Assembly: GCA_036525795.1 (NCBI GenBank)
Contig: DATCZS010000055.1
Location: forward strand, 1 to 57,877
DNA length: 57,877 nt
Reading direction: 5' to 3'
DNA from: DATCZS01 sp036525795
Lineage (GTDB): Bacteria > Actinomycetota > Acidimicrobiia > Spongiisociales > ZC4RG35
The notes below the pieces were generated by a model that worked only from the letters and a program-made list of their open reading frames with translations, had not been told where the DNA came from and searched no databases. The position numbers and the translations under genes are program-made. Of the stretch, positions 23,611-31,673 are shown one piece after another (position 1 is the first letter of the stretch; the number at the start of each line of letters is the position of its first letter).

Positions 23611-25284
23611 ATGAGTCTCAAGATCCACTCCCAAGACGTCACCGAGGGCAACGCCAAGGCCGCCGCTCGAGCGATGCTGCGCGCCGTGGGGCTCACCGAC
23701 GACGACTTCGCCAAGCCCCAGGTCGGTCTCGTCAGTGCCGGCAACGAGGTGACCCCGTGCAACGTCACGGGCCCCGAGCTGACCGAACGCGCCAAGGCCG
23801 GGGTGGTCGAGGGTGGGGGCGTCGGCCTGACCTTCGCCACCATCGCCGTGTCCGACGGCATCTCGATGGGTCACGAGGGGATGCGGGCCTCGCTGGTGAG
23901 CAGGGAGGTGATCGCCGATTCGGTCGAGCTGGTCATGCACGGCGAGCGATTCGACGGGATGGTCACCGTCGCCGGGTGCGACAAGTCGCTGCCGGGGATG
24001 CTGATGGCCGCCGCCCGTCTCGATCTCCCGTCGGTCTTCCTGTACGGGGGGGCGAGCCTGCCCGGCTCGTATCAGGGCCGGGCCATCGACATCGTCGACG
24101 TGTTCGAGGGAATCGGAGCTGCGTCCGAGGGCCGCATCACAGACGAGGAGCTCAGGGAGATCGAGCGAAGCGCCTGTCCGGGAGCCGGGTCCTGCGCGGG
24201 AATGTTCACTGCCAACACCATGGCGTCGGTCGGAGAGGCGATCGGAATGTCGCTTCCCGGTTCGGCGGCCATCCCCGCCGTCGACCCCCGCCTCCGCCTC
24301 ATGGCCCACGCCAGCGGGGCGACGGTGATGAAGCTGTTGGAGGACGACATCCGCCCGCACGACATCATGACGCGGCCGGCCTTCGAGAACGCCATCACGA
24401 CGGTGATGGCGTTGGGCGGGTCGACCAATGCCGTTCTCCACCTGCTGGCGATCGCCCACGAGATGGGCGTCGCGCTCGACCTCGACGACTTCGATCGGAT
24501 CAGTCGCCGGACCCCGCACCTGGGCGATCTCCGGCCGTTCGGCCGTTTCCACATGGTGGACCTGGACCGGATCGGCGGGGTCCCGGTCGTGCTGCGGGCC
24601 CTGTTGGAGGAAGGATTGATCGACGGTGAGACGCTCACCGTCACCGGCCGCACGATGGCCGAGAACCTGCGCGACGTGGCCTTCCCGCTCGATCAGGACG
24701 TGATCCGCCCGGTCGGACAGCCCCTCGCTGTGGAGGGGGGGATCGCCGTGCTGCGGGGGTCCCTGGCGCCGAGGGGGGCGGTGGTGAAGGTGGCGGGTAT
24801 CGAACTCGACACCTTCGAAGGTCCGGCTCGGGTCTTCGACGGAGAGCAGGGTGCCCTGGAGGCCCTGTTCGCGCACCGGATCCAGAAGGGCGACGTCGTC
24901 GTCATCCGCACCGAGGGCCCGCGGGGCGGCCCGGGGATGCGCGAAATGCTGCAGATCACCGCCGCCATCAAGGGGGCAGGTCTCGGAAAGGATGTGTTGC
25001 TCATCACCGACGGCCGCTTCTCGGGAGGCACCACCGGTCTGTGCATCGGGCACGTCGCCCCGGAATCCGAGGACGGCGGGCCGATCGGGCTGGTGGCGGA
25101 GGGAGACCGGATCAGGGTGGACGTTCCCGCTCGCCGGCTGGACGTGCTCGTCGCCGAGGACGAGATGGCGCGCCGGGCGTCGGCCCGTCAGCCGTTCCCT
25201 CCCCGGTACACGACGGGGGTTCTGGCCAAGTACGCCCACCTGGTCGGCTCGGCCGACCGTGGCGCGGTGACCGGCGCACCGTGA
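23611..25284 (+). CDS. ilvD: dihydroxyacid dehydratase
   Basis: IlvD has 557 residues. It dehydrates 2,3-dihydroxy acids to 2-keto acids, the third common step of Ile and Val synthesis, and carries an Fe-S cluster. The cluster-binding cysteines lie in TPCNVTG, VAGCDKSLPG and the CPGAGSCAGMFTANTM motif. The C-terminal region has ITDGRFSGGTTGLCIGHVAPE. An in-frame upstream start at 23563 lacks support; ATG 23611 matches the family N-terminus and has a TATCCT box 8 nt before it. The gene completes the ilvBNC set encoded 5 kb away on the other strand. The next gene overlaps its stop (GTGA). Confidence 0.96.
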   Translation: MSLKIHSQDVTEGNAKAAARAMLRAVGLTDDDFAKPQVGLVSAGNEVTPCNVTGPELTERAKAGVVEGGGVGLTFATIAVSDGISMGHEGMRASLVSREVIADSVELVMHGERFDGMVTVAGCDKSLPGMLMAAARLDLPSVFLYGGASLPGSYQGRAIDIVDVFEGIGAASEGRITDEELREIERSACPGAGSCAGMFTANTMASVGEAIGMSLPGSAAIPAVDPRLRLMAHASGATVMKLLEDDIRPHDIMTRPAFENAITTVMALGGSTNAVLHLLAIAHEMGVALDLDDFDRISRRTPHLGDLRPFGRFHMVDLDRIGGVPVVLRALLEEGLIDGETLTVTGRTMAENLRDVAFPLDQDVIRPVGQPLAVEGGIAVLRGSLAPRGAVVKVAGIELDTFEGPARVFDGEQGALEALFAHRIQKGDVVVIRTEGPRGGPGMREMLQITAAIKGAGLGKDVLLITDGRFSGGTTGLCIGHVAPESEDGGPIGLVAEGDRIRVDVPARRLDVLVAEDEMARRASARQPFPPRYTTGVLAKYAHLVGSADRGAVTGAP

Positions 25285-25577
25285 TCGGCACGTACTCCAT
25301 CGCCACCGTCGTCGGTTTCGTCTCCCTGGTGGCGTGGATGATGCTGCACGCCGGAGTGGCCGAAGGGAGCCGGTGGGATCCGGAGGCGCGATTCGGTCCG
25401 GCAGGCCGCCGGGTGATCGCCGGCCTCCTGGGGTTCGGCCTCGCCGGCCTGTCGGCGGAGTTCTCCCCGCGATCGATCCCCTGGCCTGCGGCGCTGGCGC
25501 TCGCCGTCGTCGGGGCCGCGGCGATGGTCTTCATCACCGACCGGCTGGCGGTCGAGCAGCCGGACGAGGATCGCTGA
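25281..25577 (+). CDS. small membrane protein
   Basis: The protein has 98 residues from a GTG that overlaps the ilvD stop. Three hydrophobic segments are visible (about 5-25, 46-60 and 68-86) around short polar loops. No recognised family. Its tight coupling links ilvD with the downstream ArsA-type operon. Confidence 0.6.
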   Translation: MIGTYSIATVVGFVSLVAWMMLHAGVAEGSRWDPEARFGPAGRRVIAGLLGFGLAGLSAEFSPRSIPWPAALALAVVGAAAMVFITDRLAVEQPDEDR

Positions 25578-26378
25578 GTGATGGAGGTGGTTTCGGACGT
25601 CCACGGGGCGTTCGAGGCGCTCGCCGTCGTGGCCTCGCGCTCCGAACGGTTGCTGATCTTGGGGGACTTGATCAACCTCACCGACTATCGCACCGGAGAG
25701 GGCATCACCGCCGAGGTCTTCGGGATCGACATCTCCCGCTCCATCGCCCAGGCGCGAGCCGAAGGCGACTACCGCCGCATGAGGAGCCTGTGGACGGCGG
25801 CGGTGGGGGGCCGGGAGGAAGTGGTGCGCCGGTCGTTCGCCGAGTGCGTCGAGCAGCAGTACCGGGAGATGCGCGACGCCCTCGAGGGCGCCTCCGGGTT
25901 CGTGACGTTCGGAAACGTCGACCGGCCATCGGTCCTCCGTGACCACCTCCCCGACGGCCTGGCCTTCGTGGATGGCGACGTGTTCGAGGTCGACGGGGTC
26001 ACCATCGGCGTGGTGGGGGGAGGCATCGCCACCCCGCTCGGGGCCGCCGGCGAGGTGAGTGACGAGGACATGGCCCGCAAGCTCGACGCCATCGGTCCGG
26101 TCGACGTGCTGTGCTCCCATCTTCCCCCCGCGGTGGGGCCCCTCCACTTCGACGTGATCACCGGACGTCCGGAGCGGGCATCGGTCCCGATCCTCGAATA
26201 CGTCCGGGCCCAACAACCGGTGGTGCATCTGTTCGGAGACGTTCACCAACCGCAGGCGAGCCGGTGGAGGGTGGGACGCACCCTCTGCCGCAATGTGGGC
26301 TATTTCCGGGCGACCCGTCGGGCGGTCCGGCTCGACCTCGCTCGCGTTCGCGAACAGCGATATCTTCGAGCCGATTAG
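25578..26378 (+). CDS. metallophosphoesterase
   Basis: This roughly 266-residue protein has the calcineurin-like phosphoesterase motifs: SDVHG at the N-terminus, GDLIN, GNVDRP (replacing GNHD/E), CSHLPP and the final GDVHQPQ (GxHxH-like). The insert at residues 30-90 is longer than usual. A GTG at 25578 abuts the preceding stop and an ATG follows at 25581; either may be used. Substrate unknown. As I recall, similar phosphoesterases lie beside the SRPBCC and ArsA-like genes in other actinobacteria, which is the order seen here. Confidence 0.85.
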   Translation: MMEVVSDVHGAFEALAVVASRSERLLILGDLINLTDYRTGEGITAEVFGIDISRSIAQARAEGDYRRMRSLWTAAVGGREEVVRRSFAECVEQQYREMRDALEGASGFVTFGNVDRPSVLRDHLPDGLAFVDGDVFEVDGVTIGVVGGGIATPLGAAGEVSDEDMARKLDAIGPVDVLCSHLPPAVGPLHFDVITGRPERASVPILEYVRAQQPVVHLFGDVHQPQASRWRVGRTLCRNVGYFRATRRAVRLDLARVREQRYLRAD

Positions 26379-26402
26379 CCTGTCTTCGACGACGGGAGTG
26401 AC

Positions 26403-26849
26403 ATGGCAGAAAGCACCGTGCAGAGTATCGAGATCAGCGCATCTCCGGAGCTGTGCTTTGCCGTCGCCGCCGACATCACGTCCTATCCGGAATGGGCGAC
26501 CGGCGTTCGTTCCACCGAGGTGCTCGAGACCGACGAGGCGGGGCGCCCGCGGCGCGCCCACTTCGTGATCGACGGGATGGTGAAGGAGATCTCCTACGAC
26601 CTCGTGTACACCTACTCCGAGCCCGAAGTGATCTCGTGGGAGGCCGAACCCGGCCCGGACCTGACCGCCATGAACGGTTCCTACAGCTTCAAGGCCCTCG
26701 ACGGCGGCCGCACCGAGGTCGTCTATGCGCTTCGCGCCGAGCCGGCGTTCACGATCCCCGGCTTTCTGCGGCGCCAGGTCGAGAAGCAGATCGTCGGCAC
26801 GGCTCTACGCGGCCTGCGGGAACGGGTAGAGGCCGTTTCCGGCCCGTGA
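26403..26849 (+). CDS. SRPBCC (polyketide cyclase/START-like) protein
   Basis: The protein has 148 residues and matches the START/SRPBCC fold: VQSIEISASPELCFAVAADITSYPEWATGVRSTEVL at the start, a strand-rich middle (YSFKALDGGRTEVVYALRAEPAF) and a C-terminal helix KQIVGTALRGLRERVEAV. Such proteins bind hydrophobic ligands in a deep cavity. GGGAG precedes the ATG, and its stop overlaps the ArsA-like gene (GTGA). Lipid handling near the envelope is a guess from context. Confidence 0.85.
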   Translation: MAESTVQSIEISASPELCFAVAADITSYPEWATGVRSTEVLETDEAGRPRRAHFVIDGMVKEISYDLVYTYSEPEVISWEAEPGPDLTAMNGSYSFKALDGGRTEVVYALRAEPAFTIPGFLRRQVEKQIVGTALRGLRERVEAVSGP

Positions 26850-28039
26850 CCTCTGCGCGCATCCTCCTCGTCACGGGCAAGGGGGGTGTCGGCAAGACGA
26901 CCGTCGCCGCTGCCACCGCCCTGGCGGCGGCCGAGCACGGCTATCGCACCCTGGTGAGCTCGACCGATCCCGCCCACTCGCTGGCCGACGCCCTCGATGT
27001 CGGGCTGGCCGACCAGCCGACCGAGGTCATCCCCAATCTGGCAGGCAATCAGATCGACACCCAGGCCCAGCTCGACCGCCACTGGGGGGAGATCCGCGAT
27101 CAGCTGATCAACGTGTTCGACTGGGGCGGTGTCAGCGGACTGGAGGCCGAGGAGTTCCTGGTGTTCCCGGGGATGGACGAGCTGTTCGCCCTGCTCGACG
27201 TCAACGATCACGCCCGATCGGGGGAGTACGACGTCGTGATCGTCGACTGCGCCCCCACGGCCGAGACGCTGCGCCTGCTCAGCCTCCCCGAGGTTCTCAG
27301 CTGGTATTTCGAGCGGGTCATGCCCACCGAGCGCAGGCTGATGAAGGCGGCCCGACCGATCCTCAGCCGGGTGACCGATCTGCCGATGCCGAAGGACTCG
27401 GTGTTCGACGCCGCCCAGAACGTGTTCACGGGTATCGAGCAGGTGAAGGCGCTCCTGTCCGACCCCGCCGTCACCTCCGCCAGGCTGGTGATGAACCCCG
27501 AGAAGATGGTCATCGACGAAGCCCGTCGCACCTACACCTACCTGGGCCTGTTCGGGTACGGGGTCGACGGCGTGGTGGTCAACCGGGTGCTGCCCGAGGA
27601 GATCACCGACCCGTACTTCGCACGCTGGCTGTCGATCCAGAAAGGGCATCTCGACACAGTCGACGCCGCGTTCGCCGAAGTCCCCAGACTGCGGCTTCGT
27701 CTCTTCGACGACGAGATGGTCGGGGTCGACCGGCTGCGGCTGATGGCGAAAGAGCTGTACGGAGACGGCGATCCGATCGGCGGCTTCTCCGCCCACAACC
27801 CCTTCGCCGTCACCGAGCGGGGCGACGAGGTGATCGTGGAGATGGAGGTTCCCTTCGTCGAGAAGTCGGACCTGGAGGTGTTCAGGCACGGAGCAGAGCT
27901 GTACATCCAGATCGGCCCGTACCGGCGCTCGCTCGTCTTGCCAGACTCGATGCACCGCCGGGCCGTGACGCGGGCGACGCTCGACCAGGGCCGGCTGCAG
28001 GTGGTGTTCGGCTCGGCCCGCGGGGGGTCCGCCCGGTGA
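26846..28039 (+). CDS. ArsA/Get3-like ATPase with Hsp20-like C-terminus
   Basis: The protein has 397 residues. The N-terminal 300 residues are an anion-transporter-type ATPase: deviant Walker A GKGGVGKTT (residues 11-19), switch I region SSTDPAHSLADALD, Walker B-like YDVVIVDCAPTAETLRLL and a VVNRVLPEE segment. The last 90 residues (NPFAVTERGDEVIVEMEVPFVEKSDLEVFRHGAELYIQIGPYRRSLVLP) form an Hsp20-like beta-sandwich, as in the ArsA_HSP20 family. No arsenic genes are near, so arsenite transport is unlikely. A Get3-like chaperone role for membrane or lipid clients is possible. Start GTG 26846 overlaps the SRPBCC stop. Confidence 0.9.
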   Translation: MTSARILLVTGKGGVGKTTVAAATALAAAEHGYRTLVSSTDPAHSLADALDVGLADQPTEVIPNLAGNQIDTQAQLDRHWGEIRDQLINVFDWGGVSGLEAEEFLVFPGMDELFALLDVNDHARSGEYDVVIVDCAPTAETLRLLSLPEVLSWYFERVMPTERRLMKAARPILSRVTDLPMPKDSVFDAAQNVFTGIEQVKALLSDPAVTSARLVMNPEKMVIDEARRTYTYLGLFGYGVDGVVVNRVLPEEITDPYFARWLSIQKGHLDTVDAAFAEVPRLRLRLFDDEMVGVDRLRLMAKELYGDGDPIGGFSAHNPFAVTERGDEVIVEMEVPFVEKSDLEVFRHGAELYIQIGPYRRSLVLPDSMHRRAVTRATLDQGRLQVVFGSARGGSAR

Positions 28040-28221
28040 CCGGCGAATCCGAGGCAATGATCGCCCTGAAGCGGGCCGGGACCAGGGCGGTCTTCCATCT
28101 GCTTCGCGCCGGGGTCGAGTCGCTCAAGGCGGTCGAGGCGATCATCGAAGAGCTGGGGAAGGTCGGGCGCCAGGGAGACCATCCGCCTGAGGACCGTCCC
28201 GTCAGGATCGACATCGAGTGA
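28036..28221 (+). CDS. small helical protein in ArsA operon
   Basis: The protein has 61 residues, GTG start, and overlaps both neighbours by 4 nt. It is one long amphipathic helix (MIALKRAGTRAVFHLLRAGVESLKAVEAIIEELGKV) followed by a polar tail. The overlaps on both sides argue that it is a real gene translated with the ATPase. No function known; a small partner of the ArsA-like ATPase is conceivable. Confidence 0.7.
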   Translation: MTGESEAMIALKRAGTRAVFHLLRAGVESLKAVEAIIEELGKVGRQGDHPPEDRPVRIDIE

Positions 28222-29159
28222 CCGTGCGGCTGGCGGGCATCGATGTCGGCGGCACATTCCTCAAGTCGGTGGTGATGGAGTCCGGCGGGATCGTGGCCTC
28301 TGATCGGCGGCGGGTCCCGGACGGCGACGTTCTCGACTTCGTCGCAACCGTGGGGCGCGAGCTGAGGGACGAGGCCGGCGTGGCCGCTGTCGGCGTCGGG
28401 GTGGCGGGCCTGGTCACGTGGCCGGCCGGCGAGTTCGTGTGGGGTCCCCATGTGAAGGGGGAGAGGATGCCGATCCGCGACGAGCTGGCACGGCGACTCT
28501 CGCTCCCGGTCGTGGTCGACAACGACGCCAACATGGCGGCGTTGGCAGAGGCGCGCACCGGGGCGGGAAGGGACCGGGACCCGCTCCTGATGCTGACCTT
28601 CGGGACGGGTATCGGCGGTGGCATGGTGATCGATGGCGAGGTGTTCCGGGGGCGTTCGTTCGCCGGCGAGTTCGGGCACATGACGATGGTCCAGGACGGG
28701 CCACCCTGCTCCTGCGGCGGGCGGGGATGCTGGGAGACGCTGGCGTCCGGCGCGGCGCTCGACGATGCCGCCCGCCGAATCGCCCGAGCCGATCCCGCCG
28801 GCCGTGTTGCCCGGATCGCGGCGGGCGAGACACCCACGGGCGTGCACCTCACCGAGGCCGCGCTGGCAGGCGACGCCGCGGCGTCCGGGGCGCTCGAGAC
28901 GGCGGGAAGGTGGCTGGGGCTGGGGGTGGTCAACCTGGTGGTGGCGCTCGATCCTGCGGTCGTGGTGGTGGGCGGGGCGATGGCGGATGCCGGTGAGGTC
29001 CTTCTGGGCCCGGTCCGGTCCCAGGTCGCCGGGGCCCTCCCGGGAGCGCGGTATCGCCCGCAGGTCCCGATCGTTGCGGCCGCCCACGGAGTGCTGGCCG
29101 GGGCGGTGGGCGCAGCGATCGCCGCCGGGCGTAGCATGGGGGCCGAACATGACGCATGA
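28218..29159 (+). CDS. ROK family sugar kinase (glucokinase-like)
   Basis: The protein has 313 residues. The N-terminal phosphate loop is AGIDVGGTFLKSVVM. The catalytic region is VVVDNDANMAALAEARTGAG, followed by LTFGTGIGGGMVIDGEVFRG and GEFGHMTM. The zinc signature is C-S-C-G-x2-G-C-W-E. This matches ROK glucokinases, which phosphorylate glucose with ATP; the exact sugar is inferred. GTG start overlaps the upstream stop. A ROK gene beside an ArsA-like ATPase gene is an arrangement I recall from streptomycetes. Confidence 0.9.
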   Translation: MTVRLAGIDVGGTFLKSVVMESGGIVASDRRRVPDGDVLDFVATVGRELRDEAGVAAVGVGVAGLVTWPAGEFVWGPHVKGERMPIRDELARRLSLPVVVDNDANMAALAEARTGAGRDRDPLLMLTFGTGIGGGMVIDGEVFRGRSFAGEFGHMTMVQDGPPCSCGGRGCWETLASGAALDDAARRIARADPAGRVARIAAGETPTGVHLTEAALAGDAAASGALETAGRWLGLGVVNLVVALDPAVVVVGGAMADAGEVLLGPVRSQVAGALPGARYRPQVPIVAAAHGVLAGAVGAAIAAGRSMGAEHDA

Positions 29160-29571
29160 GACGCTTCGACCGGATGAGGTGATCGAGCCGGGCCGCGCAG
29201 TTCGGCTGAGGAAGGTGGCGGTCGATGCGGCCGCCATCGTGCCCAACCTCGTGAAGCTCCTCGTCAGGCTGGCCCGGGACCCGCGCGTTCCCCGCAGGAC
29301 CAAGATCGTGCTGGGAGCGGCACTCGCATACGTCGCCTCTCCGATCGACCTCGTCCCCGACTTCATCCCGGTGGCGGGTATCGCCGACGACGTCCTGCTG
29401 CTGGCCTTCGCCGTCAATCACCTGGTCCATGTCGCCGGAGAGGACGTGGTGCTCGAGCACTGGGACGGCCCTCGCGATCTTCTCGAGCTGGTGAGGGCGA
29501 TCCTCGATGTGGCGTCTGACCTGGTGCCTGCTCGCCTCCGAAGGCTGATCGCTCGCCTGTCGGCGGAATGA
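29149..29571 (+). CDS. DUF1232 membrane protein
   Basis: The protein has 140 residues. The core RRTKIVLGAALAYVASPIDLVPDFIPVAGIADDVLLLAFAVNHLV is the DUF1232 (YkvA-like) signature, a short helical hairpin with a conserved SPIDLVPDFIP. The ATG overlaps the ROK gene by 11 nt and its own stop overlaps the LLM gene (ATGA). Function unknown. Confidence 0.85.
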   Translation: MTHETLRPDEVIEPGRAVRLRKVAVDAAAIVPNLVKLLVRLARDPRVPRRTKIVLGAALAYVASPIDLVPDFIPVAGIADDVLLLAFAVNHLVHVAGEDVVLEHWDGPRDLLELVRAILDVASDLVPARLRRLIARLSAE

Positions 29572-30359
29572 CCCGGATCTCGCTGACCGGACCCCAGTTC
29601 TCCGACTCCTTCGAGCCTCTGGCGCGGTGCGCGGCGTTCGCCGAGGATTCCGGTTTCGATGGGGTGTTCCTCTTCGACCACCTCGTACCGATCGGAGATC
29701 ACCGCCGGCCGGTCCTGGAGATGGCGGCCGCACTCGGGGCGCTGGCGGCGGGTACGTCCCGGATCGGGGTCGGCACGCTGGTGATGAGAGCCCCGATGCG
29801 CGGTGCCGAACTGTCCGCCGCCGTCGCCTCGGCGGCGGCAGCGGTGGCCGGATCGCGGCTGATCGTGGGCCTGGGGGCGGGGGACCGGCTCTCCGGGGAC
29901 GAGGACGCGCGGTTTGGCGGGGGGGCGGCGTCGCTCGAAGAGCGTCTCGCGGCGGTCCGGGAGACCGCTGCTCTGATGCGCCGGAATGTCCCGGAGACGT
30001 CGATCTGGGTCGGCGGGCTGCATCCTGCGGTGAGGGAGCTGGCGGGGGAGGTGGCGGACGGCTGGAACGGCTGGATGATCGACGTCGACCGTTTCGGGGC
30101 GATCGCCCGGGCGCTGCCGGCCGGGGTCGCTGCGACCTGGGGCGGTGCGGTCGTGGTCGGTCGGGATGCAGACGATGTCGATTCGGCCGTTCGTCTCCGC
30201 GGTTCTGGTGACGGCGCCCTGGTCGGCACGGTGGCCCAGATCGCCGAGGAGCTGCGCCGTTATGTCGACTGCGGGGCGAGACACCTCGTCCTTTCGGTGC
30301 TTCCGAATCGCCCCGAACGGTGGGAAGTGGCCGCCGAGTTGCGGGCGGCGCTGGTGTGA
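29568..30359 (+). CDS. LLM class flavin/F420-dependent oxidoreductase
   Basis: The protein has 263 residues, a TIM-barrel of the luciferase-like monooxygenase superfamily: FAEDSGFDGVFLFDHLVP near the start, SRIGVGTLVMRAPMR, SRLIVGLGAGD, and WVGGLHPAVRELAGEVADGWNGW. Actinobacterial members commonly use F420. It is short for the family. It closes the ArsA-type operon, overlapping the DUF1232 gene by ATGA. Substrate unknown. Confidence 0.88.
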   Translation: MTRISLTGPQFSDSFEPLARCAAFAEDSGFDGVFLFDHLVPIGDHRRPVLEMAAALGALAAGTSRIGVGTLVMRAPMRGAELSAAVASAAAAVAGSRLIVGLGAGDRLSGDEDARFGGGAASLEERLAAVRETAALMRRNVPETSIWVGGLHPAVRELAGEVADGWNGWMIDVDRFGAIARALPAGVAATWGGAVVVGRDADDVDSAVRLRGSGDGALVGTVAQIAEELRRYVDCGARHLVLSVLPNRPERWEVAAELRAALV

Positions 30360-30382
30360 GACCGCCTGACGGGGCGGCCCGG

Positions 30383-30388
30383 TAACCT
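30383..30388 (+). promoter_or_regulatory. -10 element TAACCT of aminotransferase
   Basis: TAACCT lies 7 nt before the ATG at 30396, consistent with a leaderless transcript. Confidence 0.5.
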
Positions 30389-30395
30389 CGCGGCC

Positions 30396-31568
30396 ATGCA
30401 GTTCCGCCGGATCGAGAACCTCCCGCCGTACGTCTTCGCCGAGGTGGATCGCCGCAAGATCGCGGCCCGGCGAAACGGACACGACGTCGTCGACCTCGGA
30501 TTCGGCAACCCTGACATCCCGACTGCCCCGTTCGTGGTCGACAAGCTCGTCGAGGCGGCCCAGAACCCGCGCAACCACCGCTACTCGGTCTCGCGGGGTC
30601 TGCCCAATCTGCGCAAGGCGGTGGCCGATCGGTACCAGCGCCGTTTCGGGGTCACGCTCGATCCCGACACGGAGGTGATCTCGACGATCGGCGCCAAGGA
30701 AGGGCTGTCCCACCTGATGTGGGTGCTGGTGCAGCCGGGCGATGCCGCCATCGTCCCCACCCCCTCGTACCCGATCCACATCTATGCCGCCTCGATGGCC
30801 GGAGCCGAGGCGCGAATGGCCCCGATCGACTCGGAATCCGACTACTTCGAGGTGCTCGAACGGATGTTCCGCAATTCATGGCCTCACCCCCGGGTGATCG
30901 TGGTCTCGTTCCCTCACAACCCGACGACCCACTGCGTGGAGATCGACTTCTTCGAACGGCTGGTGGCGTTCGCCCACGAGCACGGGGTGATCGTCGTCCA
31001 CGACTTCGCATACGCGGACGTCGCATTCGATGGCTACGTGCCTCCGTCGCTCATGCAGGTCGAGGGGGCGAAGGAAGTGGGGGTCGAGCTGTACACCCTC
31101 ACCAAGGGCCATTCGATGGCGGGCTGGCGCATGGGGTTCATGGTCGGGAACCCCGAGATCGTGGCGGCGCTGGCAAAGCTCAAGTCGTACCTCGACTACG
31201 GGACCTTCCAGCCCATCCAGATCGCATCGATCATCGCCTTGAACGAGGGTGACGACTACGTGGGCGAGGTGAACGGCATCTACCGGGGCCGGCGCGACGT
31301 CCTGGTCGAAGGTCTGAATCGCACGGGGTGGAAGATCGAAAAGCCCCGGGGCACGATGTTCGTCTGGGCGCCGATCCCCGATCCCTATGCCGAGGTGGGG
31401 TCGCTGGAGTTCGCGATCCACCTGATCGACGAGGCGAGGGTGGCCGTCAGCCCCGGCGTCGGATTCGGGCCGACCGGTGAGGGGTTCGTGCGGTTCGCGC
31501 TCGTGGAGAACGAGCACCGCATCAACCAGGCCGTCCGCGGGATCCGCAAGGCACTCGACCAGCTGTAG
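30396..31568 (+). CDS. class I aminotransferase, AlaC-like
   Basis: The protein has 390 residues, a fold-type I PLP enzyme. It shows VVDLGFGNPDIPTA, GAKEGLSHLMW, PSYPIHIYAA, VVSFPHNPTTHC, VHDFAYADVAFDG and the PLP-lysine motif TLTKGHSMAGWRMGF. The overall pattern is closest to AlaC-type alanine transaminases, which make alanine from pyruvate and glutamate. The C-terminal arginine motif FVRFALVENEHRI binds the substrate carboxylate. Leaderless-type start. A short heptamer array follows the stop. Confidence 0.9.
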   Translation: MQFRRIENLPPYVFAEVDRRKIAARRNGHDVVDLGFGNPDIPTAPFVVDKLVEAAQNPRNHRYSVSRGLPNLRKAVADRYQRRFGVTLDPDTEVISTIGAKEGLSHLMWVLVQPGDAAIVPTPSYPIHIYAASMAGAEARMAPIDSESDYFEVLERMFRNSWPHPRVIVVSFPHNPTTHCVEIDFFERLVAFAHEHGVIVVHDFAYADVAFDGYVPPSLMQVEGAKEVGVELYTLTKGHSMAGWRMGFMVGNPEIVAALAKLKSYLDYGTFQPIQIASIIALNEGDDYVGEVNGIYRGRRDVLVEGLNRTGWKIEKPRGTMFVWAPIPDPYAEVGSLEFAIHLIDEARVAVSPGVGFGPTGEGFVRFALVENEHRINQAVRGIRKALDQL

Positions 31569-31577
31569 GGCCGTGTC

Positions 31578-31612
31578 AGGTCGCACGTCCCACGTCGCAG
31601 GTCTCACGTCTG
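31578..31612 (+). repeat. degenerate heptamer array
   Basis: Five 7-bp units AGGTCGC, ACGTCCC, ACGTCGC, AGGTCTC and ACGTCTG start 9 nt after the aminotransferase stop. They follow the NNGWCTC pattern loosely, with the period intact. Confidence 0.7.
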
Positions 31613-31660
31613 TGGCGCTGTTGATCGCCTGTCACTGATCGCCGGACCTGGGGCGGCGTC

Positions 31661-31666
31661 TACGCT
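31661..31666 (+). promoter_or_regulatory. -10 element TACGCT of threonine aldolase
   Basis: TACGCT lies 7 nt before the ATG at 31674; no SD is seen. Confidence 0.5.
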
Positions 31667-31673
31667 CGGCTGT

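Noticed and set aside
25188..26561. A 457-codon minus-strand frame across ilvD end, the small membrane gene and the phosphoesterase
   Set aside because: The plus strand holds genes with clear motifs and 4-nt overlaps; the antisense frame has none.
26846..28039. Arsenite efflux ATPase
   Set aside because: The fold is ArsA-like, but no arsB, arsR, arsC or arsD lies nearby, and the Hsp20-like C-terminus and neighbours fit the housekeeping actinobacterial type.
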